A stretch of 64,000 nucleotides of DNA, taken from positions 1,798,001 through 1,862,000 of the forward strand of contig NZ_CP024202.1 of assembly GCF_003932755.1 (NCBI RefSeq). The letters are read 5' to 3'. Below the pieces are notes generated by a model that searched no databases, was not told the origin of the DNA, and saw only the letters and a list, made by a program, of their open reading frames with translations. Position 1 is the stretch's first letter, and each line of letters opens with the position of its first letter. Position numbers and translations under genes: made by a program. The DNA is from Methylomicrobium sp. wino1 (GTDB taxonomy: Bacteria; Pseudomonadota; Gammaproteobacteria; Methylococcales; Methylomonadaceae). Shown here piece after piece: positions 38,711 to 48,453 of the stretch.

Positions 38711-40283
38711 AGCTTCCTCTTTCGTATTGATCCCGCTGACGGTTTTGCGTGCGGCGGTTGAATTTTATTTGAGTCGACATACTTGTTATTAATAGTGCAA
38801 TGAGTATTGAGACCGCCGGAGTGTCTCCGGTTATGGCATAGGGCGTCAGCCCGCCCATCGGCTCTATTATGCCGCTGATCGCCGCCGTTTCGAAAGGTAT
38901 TGCTTGTTTAACGGTGCCGCCCTTAGGCGAAACAATGGCCGTAACGCCGGTATTAGTAACCCTCAATAGATAACGGCCCGTTTCGAGCGCGCGCATTCTG
39001 GCAATTTGCAAGTGTTGAAAAGGCTCTATCGATTGTCCGAACCAGGCATCGTTAGTAACGTTCACTAAAAAAGCGGCATCCGGCAATTTCGTTCGCGCTT
39101 CGCTGCTAATGGCGTCTTCATAGCAGATTGAAGCCGCAAACCGATATCCTGCCGCGATTGGTAACGTTTGATCGTCTCCCCCCGGTGTGAATTGTCCGAG
39201 ACGCATGTTTAAAAAATCGAGAATTTTTCCGGACAAGGGTTGCAAGGGCAAATATTCTCCGAAAGGCAGTAAATGGTTTTTATGATAAATACTTCGCTGT
39301 TTACCGAGCACCAATACCGAGTTGTATTTTACGTGCGGTTGATCGCCTTTCATAGGAAGGCTGACGATAATGTCGCTGTCGCGTTCGACGGCTTCGCGCT
39401 CCAGCGGTTCGATAAAACTTTCGTTAACTTCGGAATAATAAGCCGGAATCGATGTTTCCGGCCAGACGATGATGTCGGAATCCCAGTGTTTTTCCGTTAA
39501 GTCGCGGTATTTTCGTAACGTTGCATCGCGGTTTTTCGGTGCCCATTTTTGTTCCTGCGGAATATTGCCTTGCAATAAGCTGACGCGAATGCTCTCTCCG
39601 ATTGAATGGGTCCATGCGATATTTTTGAATAGGACGCCGCTCGTGAGAAGCACGGCAATTAGGGTTAGATTCGTCACGATGTGACGTTTGCCATGACGGC
39701 ATTGCAGCGCGAGGCTGGCCGCCATGGCCATTATAAAACCGGTACCGTACACACCGATGATAGGAACATAGCCCGAAAAAGGGGTGTTCAGTTGCGAGTA
39801 AGCGATTTGTAGCCACGGAAACCCGTTGAGAAACCAATTGCCTCGGATATATTCCACTAAAATCCAGATGCCGGGCAGAATCAAGCTATTAATAGTGTGG
39901 TCCGAACGACGAACGATTACGCTCGCCAAGTAGCCGGTTAGTGCCGGAAAGAGGGACCAGACCGACACAAATAACAGCGTGATCAACACGGAACTCGACA
40001 AATCGGCTCCGCCATAAATTCGAATGCTGACAAATACCCATGAAACGCCGAAGCCGAACAAGCCCATGCCGAATAAGAATCCTCTTAAGGCGGCGCGGCA
40101 GGGAGTCAAAACCTCCCAAGACGTAAACATAAAAGCCAAGGCGACGAAGGCTAGGTAGGCATAGTCGAAAGGCGCGAAAGCCAGCGCCATTGCAATACCG
40201 GCGGCAGGCGCGAGTAAGTCGCCGTAAAGTCCTTTGATAAAAGCGCTTAGATTGTGATTGAAAACGGTTTCCGGCATGTTCAT
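38700..40283 (-). CDS. lnt: Apolipoprotein N-acyltransferase
   Basis: Inner-membrane enzyme that adds the third acyl chain to lipoproteins. The 527 residues contain several hydrophobic segments before and after a nitrilase domain whose triad is visible: Glu in VWPETSIPAYY, Lys in IYHKNHLLPFGEYLPLQ, and Cys in AASICYEDAI. All three are intact. The length is normal. Downstream it overlaps the HD-GYP gene by 11 bases. Confidence 0.95.
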   Translation of the reverse strand: MNMPETVFNHNLSAFIKGLYGDLLAPAAGIAMALAFAPFDYAYLAFVALAFMFTSWEVLTPCRAALRGFLFGMGLFGFGVSWVFVSIRIYGGADLSSSVLITLLFVSVWSLFPALTGYLASVIVRRSDHTINSLILPGIWILVEYIRGNWFLNGFPWLQIAYSQLNTPFSGYVPIIGVYGTGFIMAMAASLALQCRHGKRHIVTNLTLIAVLLTSGVLFKNIAWTHSIGESIRVSLLQGNIPQEQKWAPKNRDATLRKYRDLTEKHWDSDIIVWPETSIPAYYSEVNESFIEPLEREAVERDSDIIVSLPMKGDQPHVKYNSVLVLGKQRSIYHKNHLLPFGEYLPLQPLSGKILDFLNMRLGQFTPGGDDQTLPIAAGYRFAASICYEDAISSEARTKLPDAAFLVNVTNDAWFGQSIEPFQHLQIARMRALETGRYLLRVTNTGVTAIVSPKGGTVKQAIPFETAAISGIIEPMGGLTPYAITGDTPAVSILIALLITSMSTQIKFNRRTQNRQRDQYERGSYDD

Positions 40284-40659
40284 TCTTTACAATAACGTTC
40301 ATGAAGGTCTGGCCATCGCCCCGGCAAATGAAAGTTCTCTGGTGGCGGAGGGTGCGGTCACTCGCCCGACAGGACGCCGTGAACCCAGCACCTAAATTAT
40401 TCAAGATAGTTAACCATAGCCAATGGACTATGGAATTTAGGTGCTGGGTGAATACGTCCATGTAGGCTCGACGGCGGCTGTCCCTGCCGCCGACGCCTGT
40501 CGATCGAGCAACCGCACCCTCTCCGGAACCGGCATTTTCTCTGCCGAGCTTCTTATATCGAAAAATTAGATAAAGAGCCAAAATCTACGAACTTTCACAG
40601 TAACTATTGAATATAAACCGCATTTGTCGTATGTCCATCCATCGGAGAAAATCCAAACG
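40284..40659. other. Intergenic region with dispersed repeat
   Basis: No gene is seen. Most of the region is the inverted repeat described at 40384-40490, plus short AT-rich sequence before soxB. The soxB ATG (40660) has GGAG about 11 bases upstream. Confidence 0.55.
40384..40490. repeat. Dispersed inverted repeat, copy A
   Basis: Arms CCCAGCACCTAAATT (40384-40398) and AATTTAGGTGCTGGG (40434-40448) are perfect inverses and enclose a hairpin CCATAG/CTATGG (40414-40419, 40428-40433). A second hairpin GGCGGC-TGTCCCT-GCCGCC follows near 40473-40491. Related sequence recurs at about 56277-56360 and, as a fragment, near 43330. Confidence 0.7.
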
Positions 40660-42345
40660 ATGAATTTAAGTCGCCGTGAATTCTTACAAGCGCTATCGAT
40701 TGCGCTGTTATCCTCGAATTGTTCGACACAAAGGCGTTTCGGCGATTTCGATATCGAAGGCCTATATTCGGCACAGCCCTTCGGCAATGTCAGATTGCTG
40801 CATTTTACCGATTGCCACGCGCAATTGCTTCCTGTTTATTATCGGGAGCCTTCGAATAATCTTGCCACCGGCGAAAGGCATGGGCGCGCGGTTCCTTTAA
40901 GCGGACAGGTATTACTCGATTATTACCGGCTAAAATTCGGCAGCCCTGAAGCCCATGCCTTCACGCATTTACACTTTATCGAATTGGCCGAAATTTACGG
41001 AAAAATGGGCGGTTTCGCGCACTTGGCGACATTGATCGAGCGGCTTCGGGGAGAAAGCGGTCCGGGCAACACCTTATTGCTCGACGGCGGTGATAGTTGG
41101 CAAGGTTCGGCGACGGCATTATGGACGCAAGGGCGGGATATGGTCGCGGCCTGCAATCTCTTGGGCGTCGACGTGATGACCGGACACTGGGAGTTTACTT
41201 ACGGCAGTAAGCGCGTATTGGAAAATCTCAAACAGTTTAACGGGGAGTTCGCCGCGCAAAATATCGCGTTGACCGATGCGGCCCGATTCGACAGTGATGA
41301 CGATACCGCTACTGTGTTCAACCCCTATGTCATTAAAACCTTGCAAAGCGCGCGAATTGCCGTCATCGGCCAGGCGTTTCCTTACACGCCGATAGCTAAT
41401 CCCAGGCACTTTATCCCGGACTGGCAATTCGGCATTCAAGAACAGAATCTGCAAGCCGTCATCAATCAGATCAAAACCCGTAAAGCTGCCGATGTGATCG
41501 TGCTACTGTCTCATAACGGCCTCGATGTCGATTTGAAATTGGCGTCGAGAATCGGCGGGTTGGACGTTATTTTAGGCGGTCATACGCACGATGCCTTGCC
41601 GAAACCTGTCTTGATCGATAATCCGGGCGGCAAGACTTGGGTGAGTAATGCCGGCAGTCATGGCAAGTTCTTGGCGGTTTTGGATTTGGCGGTAGGCAAT
41701 GGTCGGCTGAAAAGCCTGAATTACCGGTTGCTGCCGGTATTCGCGAATATGCTGAAGCCTGATCCAAAGATGCAAAAGTTGATTGAAACTATCAGGAATC
41801 CCTATGCCGAACAACTGAATAAACCGTTGGGGATTGCCGACCGGCTACTGTATCGGCGCGATCGTTTTCACGGCACCTTCGATCAATTGATTCTCGACGC
41901 CTTACTCGATGTCTTAGATGCTGACATCGCCTTGTCTCCGGGATTCCGCTGGGGAAATACGCTACTGCCGGGGCAAACGATTACGCTGGAAGACGTGATG
42001 AATCATACGGCGATCACTTATCCCCAAACTTACGTGAGTTCCCTATTAGGGCGAGAAGTCAAAGCGATTCTCGAAGATGTTGCGGACAATCTATTCAACA
42101 AAGACCCATATTATCGCCAAGGCGGCGACATGGTCCGCGTTGGCGGTCTTCGTTTCGACTGCAATCCGATTGCGGAAATCGGTCGTCGTATCTCCGGTCT
42201 CAAAATGTTGGACGGAAAGTCTCTCGAAGCCGAAAAAAATTATAAAGTCGCCGGCTGGGCTGGAGTCGATGCACCATCTCCTGGAAAACCGGTTTGGGAA
42301 ATTGTTACCGAATATTTGGAGAATAAGGTTAAAGGTGAAAGGTGA
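40660..42345 (+). CDS. soxB: Thiosulfohydrolase SoxB
   Basis: Dimanganese enzyme that hydrolyses sulfate from SoxY-bound thiosulfate. The 561 residues start with a Tat-like signal (LSRREFLQALSIALLSS). The metallophosphatase motifs are present: HFTDCHAQLLP, LDGGDSWQGSATALW, the SoxB signature GHWEFTYG, LLSHNGLDVD and LGGHTHDALP. The ATG at 40660 is chosen over a TTG at 40624 because the Tat motif follows it directly. No soxAX, soxYZ or soxCD is in the window, so the rest of the pathway must be elsewhere or absent. Confidence 0.93.
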   Translation: MNLSRREFLQALSIALLSSNCSTQRRFGDFDIEGLYSAQPFGNVRLLHFTDCHAQLLPVYYREPSNNLATGERHGRAVPLSGQVLLDYYRLKFGSPEAHAFTHLHFIELAEIYGKMGGFAHLATLIERLRGESGPGNTLLLDGGDSWQGSATALWTQGRDMVAACNLLGVDVMTGHWEFTYGSKRVLENLKQFNGEFAAQNIALTDAARFDSDDDTATVFNPYVIKTLQSARIAVIGQAFPYTPIANPRHFIPDWQFGIQEQNLQAVINQIKTRKAADVIVLLSHNGLDVDLKLASRIGGLDVILGGHTHDALPKPVLIDNPGGKTWVSNAGSHGKFLAVLDLAVGNGRLKSLNYRLLPVFANMLKPDPKMQKLIETIRNPYAEQLNKPLGIADRLLYRRDRFHGTFDQLILDALLDVLDADIALSPGFRWGNTLLPGQTITLEDVMNHTAITYPQTYVSSLLGREVKAILEDVADNLFNKDPYYRQGGDMVRVGGLRFDCNPIAEIGRRISGLKMLDGKSLEAEKNYKVAGWAGVDAPSPGKPVWEIVTEYLENKVKGER

Positions 42346-43154
42346 AGAATTTGCTCATTCCTAGGCTCTAAGCTTCACTGTCATTGAGTTAAAGGAAACC
42401 CGTCATTCCGCCATGGACTGGCAGGCTATTGAAGCACATTCGAGCCTGAATGCCAGTGTTACTTATTCTGCGACGACTTAACTTAATGGTAGTGGGCTCT
42501 AAGCTTGGGAGTGTCGGAATCGGAAACTCTAGCTTCCCCGCGACCCGCCAAGCGATTTGAATTGGGCCCGATTGCAATCGATGCGAGTAATGGAAAGAGA
42601 GAGTGTCTCTGCTTCGTTTTCGTCTAGGACCTCGAGCTCGAGCCTGGTGCAGTATTCGTTTTTCTTTGAAGTGTTTTAGTCTTCAATAAGCTTAGGCGGG
42701 AAGCGTTGGCATGGGCTTTTATGCACATTACTTGTTCATGGCTTTGATTGGCCGGTAAGGCGGCTATTGAGTTCCAAAAAAGACTCAATTACTCATGTAA
42801 GTCATTGATATTAAAATTTGAACGCATTTTGTATAAAAATTGGACAATTTAACAAAGTTGTAATAAACATACGGCTTTATGGTATCAGTCTTCAAGATAC
42901 GCACAAAGTTATCCACAGGTTTTGTGGTTAATATACGTTTTCTATTCTCGTTTCCTCGCTCCAGCGTGAGAATGCATACCGATCTTGCTTATGCAGCCAA
43001 GGTATGGATTTCTACGGAGGACCGCTCGTTGTTATACATAAATCGTGTATTACCGTCATGCCATCATAGTCAATGTGACCTCGATACCATTATATTGTCT
43101 CCTAACTTTCCCGGCTTTCCCGCACCTAACGCTAGGTGAGGGACGATCTGGGGA

Positions 43155-43204
43155 TCGCTCCCACAGAGCATTCGGAACCCTTGTGGGAGCGACGCCTTCG
43201 TCGC
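43155..43204. repeat. REP-like hairpin repeat
   Basis: TCGCTCCCACA (43155-43165) and TGTGGGAGCGA (43182-43192) are perfect inverses. A second hairpin GCGACG/CGTCGC (43189-43194, 43199-43204) overlaps its end. This matches the style of repetitive extragenic palindromes common in gammaproteobacteria. Confidence 0.7.
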
Positions 43205-43387
43205 GACTATCGAAGCCACTGATGCTCGGCAGCCATGGTTTTTATCAAAGCTCCGTAGTGTATGTTCGGTGACTTATCAAACAGCACAGATCCCGGATAA
43301 TTCGCTGGATGATTTTAGGCGAACAATCGAGCAACCGAACCCTCCAAAAATAGGGGAGTTATTTATGACCGAATCCTTAGCTATGAT

Positions 43388-43585
43388 TTATTTCTTATGA
43401 CGACCGTCATCAAAGTCGAAATCGTCAGCAAAAAATTCTGCCGCTCGCTGAAACGGTCTATGCTTTACGGTATCGACGATTTCCTCCTCGTTTAATTCCG
43501 CAGGTACGATAAATCCGGATAGTTGCGCAAAAACGAATTCCGGATCTTGAGCGGGATGTTTCGTATTCTTTGAATTCGACAGTAT
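43388..43585 (-). pseudogene. Startless reading frame, possible gene remnant
   Basis: The minus strand has an open frame of about 65 codons with no ATG, GTG or TTG at its head. It reads like real protein: KHPAQDPEFVFAQLSGFIVP, then LNEEEIVDTVKHRPFQRAAE, ending in an acidic stretch and GRHKK. A TAG closes the frame upstream at 43586-43588. I do not recognise the family. It could be the 3' part of a gene truncated when the polysaccharide locus arrived. Confidence 0.35.
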
Positions 43586-43587
43586 CT

Positions 43588-44550
43588 ATGAACCCAAACA
43601 CTTTCGCTCTGATCGGTGCGGCGGGCTTTGTTGCACCACGCCATATGAAAGCCATTCATGACACCGATAACCGGCTAGTCGCCGCGCTTGACCCGAGCGA
43701 TAGTGTCGGTATCATCGACAGTTATTTTCCGGAAGCCGACTTTTTTACCGAATTCGAACGTTTCGACCGTCATATCGACAAATTGCGCCGGCAGGGGCGT
43801 CCAGTCGATTACATCAGCATTTGTTCGCCCAATTATCTGCATGACGCTCATACTCGCTTTGCCCTCCGCAGCCAAGCGCACGCCATTTGCGAAAAACCCT
43901 TGGTGCTCAATCCCTGGAACATCGACGGACTTCAAGAAATGGAGCAAGAAACCGGGAAAAAAGTATTCAACATATTACAATTGCGTCTTCACCCGGCGAT
44001 CATTCAACTCAAAGAACACATTCAGCAAGCGGACGACCGGATACACGACGTCGAAATTACCTACATTACCTCGCGCGGCAACTGGTATCATCGGAGCTGG
44101 AAAGGACAAGTCGAAAAATCGGGCGGCATCGCCACCAATATCGGCGTCCATTTTTTCGACATGCTGGCTTGGGTATTCGGCGATTGCATCAATAGCACGG
44201 TACACATTAATCAACACGAGCGTGCCGCCGGCTATTTGGAAATGAAAAACGCACGAGTACGCTGGTTCCTGTCTGTTAACGCGCAAGATCTCCCCCCGGC
44301 GCAACAAGACACGCGACAACGAACCTACCGGTCGATTACCGTCAACGACCTAGCTGTTGAATTTTCCGACGGTTTTACCGACCTGCACAAGTTGAGTTAT
44401 CAGGCAATTTTGGCTGGTCAAGGCTATGGTTTGGATGCGGCGCGTACTGCGGTGGAAATGGTCTATCGGATTCGTAATGCAAAACCGGCCGACTTGCAAA
44501 ACGACTATCATCCTTTCTGTAATCGGATCGAGAGCAAACAAATCAGATGA
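43588..44550 (+). CDS. wlbA: WlbA/WbpB-type UDP-sugar oxidase
   Basis: Gfo/Idh/MocA oxidoreductase of 320 residues, of the group that oxidises UDP-GlcNAcA to the 3-keto sugar on the way to UDP-2,3-diacetamido hexuronic acids. The NAD motif is [14 protein letters not shown], the conserved catalytic lysine lies in CEKPLVL, and the C-terminal domain has [15 protein letters not shown]. The ATG at 43588 is preferred to a TTG at 43570. It overlaps the acetyltransferase gene by four bases. The aminotransferase partner (WlbC/WbpE) and the dehydrogenase WbpA are not in the window. Confidence 0.88.
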   Translation: MNPNTFALIGAAGFVAPRHMKAIHDTDNRLVAALDPSDSVGIIDSYFPEADFFTEFERFDRHIDKLRRQGRPVDYISICSPNYLHDAHTRFALRSQAHAICEKPLVLNPWNIDGLQEMEQETGKKVFNILQLRLHPAIIQLKEHIQQADDRIHDVEITYITSRGNWYHRSWKGQVEKSGGIATNIGVHFFDMLAWVFGDCINSTVHINQHERAAGYLEMKNARVRWFLSVNAQDLPPAQQDTRQRTYRSITVNDLAVEFSDGFTDLHKLSYQAILAGQGYGLDAARTAVEMVYRIRNAKPADLQNDYHPFCNRIESKQIR

Positions 44551-45122
44551 GCTATAACGCACATTCCAGCGCCATTATCGATGAAAGCGCGCAAATCGGC
44601 GAACAAACCCGCATTTGGCATTGGGTGCATGTTTGCGCCGGCGCCCGAATCGGAAAACACTGTTCGCTGGGGCAAAATGTTTATATCGGCAATCGGGTTC
44701 TTATCGGCGATCATGTCAAAATTCAAAACAACGTCAGCGTTTACGATGCGGTGACCTTGGAAGACGAAGTCTTCTGCGGACCAAGCATGGTGTTTACTAA
44801 TGTTTACAACCCTCGCTCTGCCGTCCCGCGTAAAGACGAATACCGTTCCACCCTCGTTAAACGCGGCGCCACCTTGGGCGCTAATTGCACCATCGTCTGC
44901 GGCGTGACTATCGGAGAGTTTGCCTTTATCGGTGCCGGCGCAGTAATCAACCGGGGTGTTAAACCCTATGCGTTGATGGTCGGCGTGCCAGCCCGGCAAA
45001 TACGGCGAAAGACTCGATTTACCCTTGTACGGGGAAGCAACGGCGGTTTGTCCGCACAGCGGTCAATGCTATCGATTGACGGCCGACCGGGTTGTTGTCG
45101 TGGAAACCTGAAAATCATTTAA
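44547..45122 (+). CDS. wlbB: WlbB/WbpD N-acetyltransferase, C-terminus frameshifted
   Basis: Left-handed beta-helix acetyltransferase of the WlbB/WbpD family, which acetylates the 3-amino group of the UDP-hexuronic acid. Hexapeptide repeats run from about residue 10 to 150 ([26 protein letters not shown]), ending [11 protein letters not shown]. After that the frame changes: this frame gives an unusual [11 protein letters not shown] tail, while the next frame encodes [20 protein letters not shown] and continues to a stop at 45111, the normal family C-terminus. A short deletion between CAAAT-like repeats near 45000 is likely. The catalytic beta-helix is intact, so activity may remain. Confidence 0.85.
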   Translation: MSYNAHSSAIIDESAQIGEQTRIWHWVHVCAGARIGKHCSLGQNVYIGNRVLIGDHVKIQNNVSVYDAVTLEDEVFCGPSMVFTNVYNPRSAVPRKDEYRSTLVKRGATLGANCTIVCGVTIGEFAFIGAGAVINRGVKPYALMVGVPARQIRRKTRFTLVRGSNGGLSAQRSMLSIDGRPGCCRGNLKII

Positions 45123-45124
45123 AG

Positions 45125-45146
45125 AACGGCCTGTAAGCCGTTTTTT
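45125..45146 (+). terminator. Hairpin terminator inside polysaccharide locus
   Basis: Stem AACGGC (45125-45130) and GCCGTT (45137-45142), loop CTGTAA, followed by a T run. It lies between wlbB and the flippase gene and may reduce read-through into the AT-rich section. Confidence 0.65.
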
Positions 45147-45259
45147 CTCGTTGATGTGCGGCGAAACCATCAATCTCTTAGACGGTGTTAAGCCATGATT
45201 TTGATTGCCGATACTTCTGCTTTGATTGCAAAATACCGATTCCTGTGCTCTCTAATATA

Positions 45260-46609
45260 ATGATTAAACTATTAAAGCCAAAAACAGCGTTTGCTCGCAA
45301 TGTTTTAACCATAATGACAGGTACAACCATTGCCCAAGCAATTCCAATTGTAATCAGTCCAATTCTAACTAGGATTTATACGCCAGAATATTTAGGAATC
45401 TTTGCACTATATATGAGCATTACCTCAATAATGTCGGTTATGGCCACTGGCAGATATGAATTATCGATAATGCTTCCAAAAAAAGATGAAGAAGCTATAA
45501 ATATATTAGTGCTTTCAATTGTTATATCTTTTTTTGTATGTTTTATGTCTTATATATTAGTTTTTATTTTCAATCAAAAAGTTTCAGCTTTACTAGGAAA
45601 TCATGATATATCAAGTTGGCTTTATTTTATACCTTCTACTGTCTTACTTACAGGTATTTATCAAAGTTTTAACTACTGGACAAATAGAAAAGAAAAGTAC
45701 AAAACACTTGCAATTTGTAAAGTAGTACAAAGCGGAACGATCTCCACTAGTGGTGTTGGCTTAGGTCTTAGTGGATTCGAAAGTAGTGGGTTAATATTTG
45801 GACAAATTTTAGGGCAATGCTCAACTGTAATTATTTTAGGAGTAAATTTTTGGAAAAATTATAGGAATTTAATAAAAAAAATAAATAAGTTAAAAGTAAT
45901 TGCGTTATTTAAAAAATATAGTAAGTTTCCAATGTTTGACTTGCCTTCTTCTATTATGTATGCGTTTTATACAAATATGTCGATTATATTTTTTACAAAC
46001 TTTTTTGAATCCTCAATTGCAGGGATGTATTTTTTTGCAAATAGACTAATAAAAATACCTTTTAGTTTTTTTTTAATATCATTTTCAGAGGTATTTTACC
46101 AAAAATTATCCAAAAGCAAAAATAAGAAAGAAATTACTAAAGAGATAAATTATTTTTCAATAAAAATTTTAAAATTCACATTCATACCTTTTGTTATTGT
46201 TATATATAGCTCCCCTCTTTATGTGGAATTTGTGTTTGGAGATGAGTGGAGAGAGTTGTATATCTATATAATTATTTTTTCAATGCCAGTATATATGAGT
46301 TTATTGTTAGCACCTTATGGGCATGTGTTAAAAATTGTAAACAGACAAGAAATCTCAATGACTCTGCATTCGTTTAAAGCATTAATATTAATATGTTTTT
46401 TTATTTCGTATTATTATATAAATTATGGTTTGTTATGGTTTTTGTTTGTATACTCTATTTTTGATGCGGTAACCCAAGTATTTTTAGCTTACACTGTTGA
46501 TAGAATCATAAGTAATAATTTCAAAAAAACTGTAAATCAATATAGAATGGTTGTTTTTTGTTTATTAACAGCAGTGAATTATGAAATTATTATGCAGTCG
46601 GATATATGA
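45260..46609 (+). CDS. wzx: Wzx-type polysaccharide flippase
   Basis: Integral membrane protein of about 449 residues with many hydrophobic segments, of the oligosaccharide flippase family that moves lipid-linked repeat units across the inner membrane. The N-terminus (ARNVLTIMTGTTIAQAIPIV, SPILTRIYTPEYLGIFALY) is characteristic. The ATG at 45260 is chosen because upstream in-frame codons give non-membrane sequence. It overlaps the next gene by four bases. Base composition is strikingly AT-rich compared with flanking genes, suggesting acquisition. A Wzy polymerase was not recognised nearby. Confidence 0.88.
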   Translation: MIKLLKPKTAFARNVLTIMTGTTIAQAIPIVISPILTRIYTPEYLGIFALYMSITSIMSVMATGRYELSIMLPKKDEEAINILVLSIVISFFVCFMSYILVFIFNQKVSALLGNHDISSWLYFIPSTVLLTGIYQSFNYWTNRKEKYKTLAICKVVQSGTISTSGVGLGLSGFESSGLIFGQILGQCSTVIILGVNFWKNYRNLIKKINKLKVIALFKKYSKFPMFDLPSSIMYAFYTNMSIIFFTNFFESSIAGMYFFANRLIKIPFSFFLISFSEVFYQKLSKSKNKKEITKEINYFSIKILKFTFIPFVIVIYSSPLYVEFVFGDEWRELYIYIIIFSMPVYMSLLLAPYGHVLKIVNRQEISMTLHSFKALILICFFISYYYINYGLLWFLFVYSIFDAVTQVFLAYTVDRIISNNFKKTVNQYRMVVFCLLTAVNYEIIMQSDI

Positions 46610-47295
46610 TGAGTATTAAAATAACAGAGATGAAAAGAATTTGGTTTGAAAAAGTAAATAAAAGTAAAAATATTTACTATAAAAATACTTTAATTAAAAA
46701 ATTATGCGAAGGAAAAGATGTCTTAGATGTAGGATGTATTGGTCAGGATGTAGATTACACTAGTTCAGAGTGGATTCATAACCAGGTAAAAAAAGTTTCA
46801 AATAGTACAGTTGGTGTAGACGTAAATAAAGAAGGTATTGAATATTTAAAAGGTTTTGGGTATGAAATTTTACATTTCAGAGAGCTTAATATAAATAATA
46901 AGTTTGATGTGATATTGATGTTAGATGTCATTGAGCATGTTAATGATCCTGTCGAATTTTTGCTAAACTATCAAAAGTATTTAAAAGATGATGGTTTTAT
47001 TATTGTTACTACACCGAATTCAAATAGAGCAATAAATTTTTTAAGTATTTTTTTTAAAAATGAGTACCCACTGAATTATGAGCATACTTTCTGGTTTTGT
47101 CCTAAGACTTTTTTAGAAGTGGTCGAAAGAGTTGGCTTCATAGAGCCAATTAATTTTTATTGGTTAAGCCAATATAGCCAAAATCAAAAAATGAACTGGA
47201 AACAAAAAGTACTTTTCTATTTTAAAAAGTTTTTAGAGAATAAAAGTAGTAATTTTTCTCCAAATTTCATGTTTGTATTAAGGTCTAAATTATGA
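46606..47295 (+). CDS. SAM-dependent methyltransferase
   Basis: Class I methyltransferase of 229 residues. The SAM-binding motif is DVLDVGCIGQDVDY, and later motifs are FDVILMLDVIEHVNDPVEF and DDGFIIVTTPNSN. The pattern resembles sugar or lipid-carrier O-methyltransferases in polysaccharide loci; the acceptor is unknown. Its start overlaps the flippase stop by four bases and its stop overlaps the glycosyltransferase start, so all three are coupled. It is AT-rich like its neighbours. Confidence 0.83.
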   Translation: MMSIKITEMKRIWFEKVNKSKNIYYKNTLIKKLCEGKDVLDVGCIGQDVDYTSSEWIHNQVKKVSNSTVGVDVNKEGIEYLKGFGYEILHFRELNINNKFDVILMLDVIEHVNDPVEFLLNYQKYLKDDGFIIVTTPNSNRAINFLSIFFKNEYPLNYEHTFWFCPKTFLEVVERVGFIEPINFYWLSQYSQNQKMNWKQKVLFYFKKFLENKSSNFSPNFMFVLRSKL

Positions 47296-48371
47296 TCTTA
47301 ATATTAACACCGTACTCTATGAATCCACTTCATCCAAGACTAGAATATATTGAAAAATATTTGACAAGACATGGCTATATCGTTAATAAGTATAATTTGA
47401 ACAGTAAAAATAAATTTTTTAAAAAATTAAATTTTCTATCTTTAGGTTTTTTTCAAATATCAGCCTTCTTTAAATCTATTTCAGTTATTAAGAAACATGC
47501 AAAAGAAATAGAAATAGTTTTTATTCAGGATTTGCAGTATTTGCATATTTCTATTGTTGCAAAAATATTCAAAAAAAAGGTAATTTATGAAACATTAGAT
47601 AATAATGTATCTTTAAAGTTTTACTATCTGTCAAACAAGCTTAATTTCTTATGTAAATTGGCGTTTATTAAAGCGGCTTTTTCCAATATTGAAAAATTTT
47701 TTTCTAAATTTTTTTGCGATGCAATTATTGTAAATTCAAACGCTTTAGTTGATTACTTTGCCCCCATTAAAACAAACTTAATTTTTTATACATCACCTTT
47801 CGAAATTAACTTGAAAAAAATCTGCAACAATAAGATAGCTTTTTTATATCTTGGAGCTTTTACTAAAGATAAAGGAGCAGATGAAATATTAAGTTTTATT
47901 AAAAAATATAATTACAACATTTTTATTTATGGTGATGCAAGCGATGTTTTATTAAAAGAAATATATAAGCTTTCTAATGCGCAATTTAAATCAAGAATGT
48001 CCAGCAATATGTTATATGAAGAATTAGAGCAGTTATTATGTAAATATAAATTATTAGGTTTTAGCTTAATACACAGTGTTCATTATAGTTACGAGTCGCA
48101 AGAAGCTAATAAAGATATCGATTATTTGTCCATGGGTATTCCTATAATTGCAAACCATAGAAAACCAACAGCTGATAAAATTAAATCAGGTTGCGGTGTA
48201 TTTATTGATGATTTATGTAATGTTGAAAAGATTTTGACGGATAATAATTTTTATCAAAAGCTATCGATTAATTGCACAAATTATTACAAAACGCATTATA
48301 GTCAAGAAATTTTTGAGAAAAAGCTATTAAGAAATATAGAAAATATATATAGTTATAATTGTACTAAATAA
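47292..48371 (+). CDS. Glycosyltransferase
   Basis: Glycosyltransferase-like protein of 359 residues. The fold appears GT-B: an N-terminal domain (LILTPYSMNPLHPRLEYIEK) and a C-terminal domain with FLYLGAFTKDKGADEILSFI and a late NKDIDYLSMGIPIIANHRKP in the donor-binding position. Donor and acceptor are unknown. It is coupled by ATGA overlap to the methyltransferase gene before it. Very AT-rich with a Lys/Asn/Ile bias. Confidence 0.78.
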   Translation: MILILTPYSMNPLHPRLEYIEKYLTRHGYIVNKYNLNSKNKFFKKLNFLSLGFFQISAFFKSISVIKKHAKEIEIVFIQDLQYLHISIVAKIFKKKVIYETLDNNVSLKFYYLSNKLNFLCKLAFIKAAFSNIEKFFSKFFCDAIIVNSNALVDYFAPIKTNLIFYTSPFEINLKKICNNKIAFLYLGAFTKDKGADEILSFIKKYNYNIFIYGDASDVLLKEIYKLSNAQFKSRMSSNMLYEELEQLLCKYKLLGFSLIHSVHYSYESQEANKDIDYLSMGIPIIANHRKPTADKIKSGCGVFIDDLCNVEKILTDNNFYQKLSINCTNYYKTHYSQEIFEKKLLRNIENIYSYNCTK

Positions 48372-48453
48372 TCGATTATTAATACGTTTATAAAATATTT
48401 ATAGGCAGCTTAGCAGACTTATTTCTCGCTACTATTTTAGCAAGTAGATATAC

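Larger units (their letters stand above)
42346..43587. other. Long intergenic region, AT-rich with repeats
   Basis: No intact gene is convincing. Contents: a CGTCATTCC-CCATGG repeat fragment near 42400 that recurs in inverse near 59300, an AT-rich stretch (about 42780-42940) with a perfect DnaA box TTATCCACA at 42909-42917 and an inverse near-match at 42922-42930, a REP-like hairpin at 43155-43204, a repeat fragment near 43330, and a startless minus-strand reading frame at 43388-43585. Confidence 0.5.

Noticed and set aside
42879-43272. Plus-strand reading frames in the gap after soxB
   Set aside because: They run through REP-like hairpins and the AT-rich DnaA-box stretch and have no protein-like pattern.
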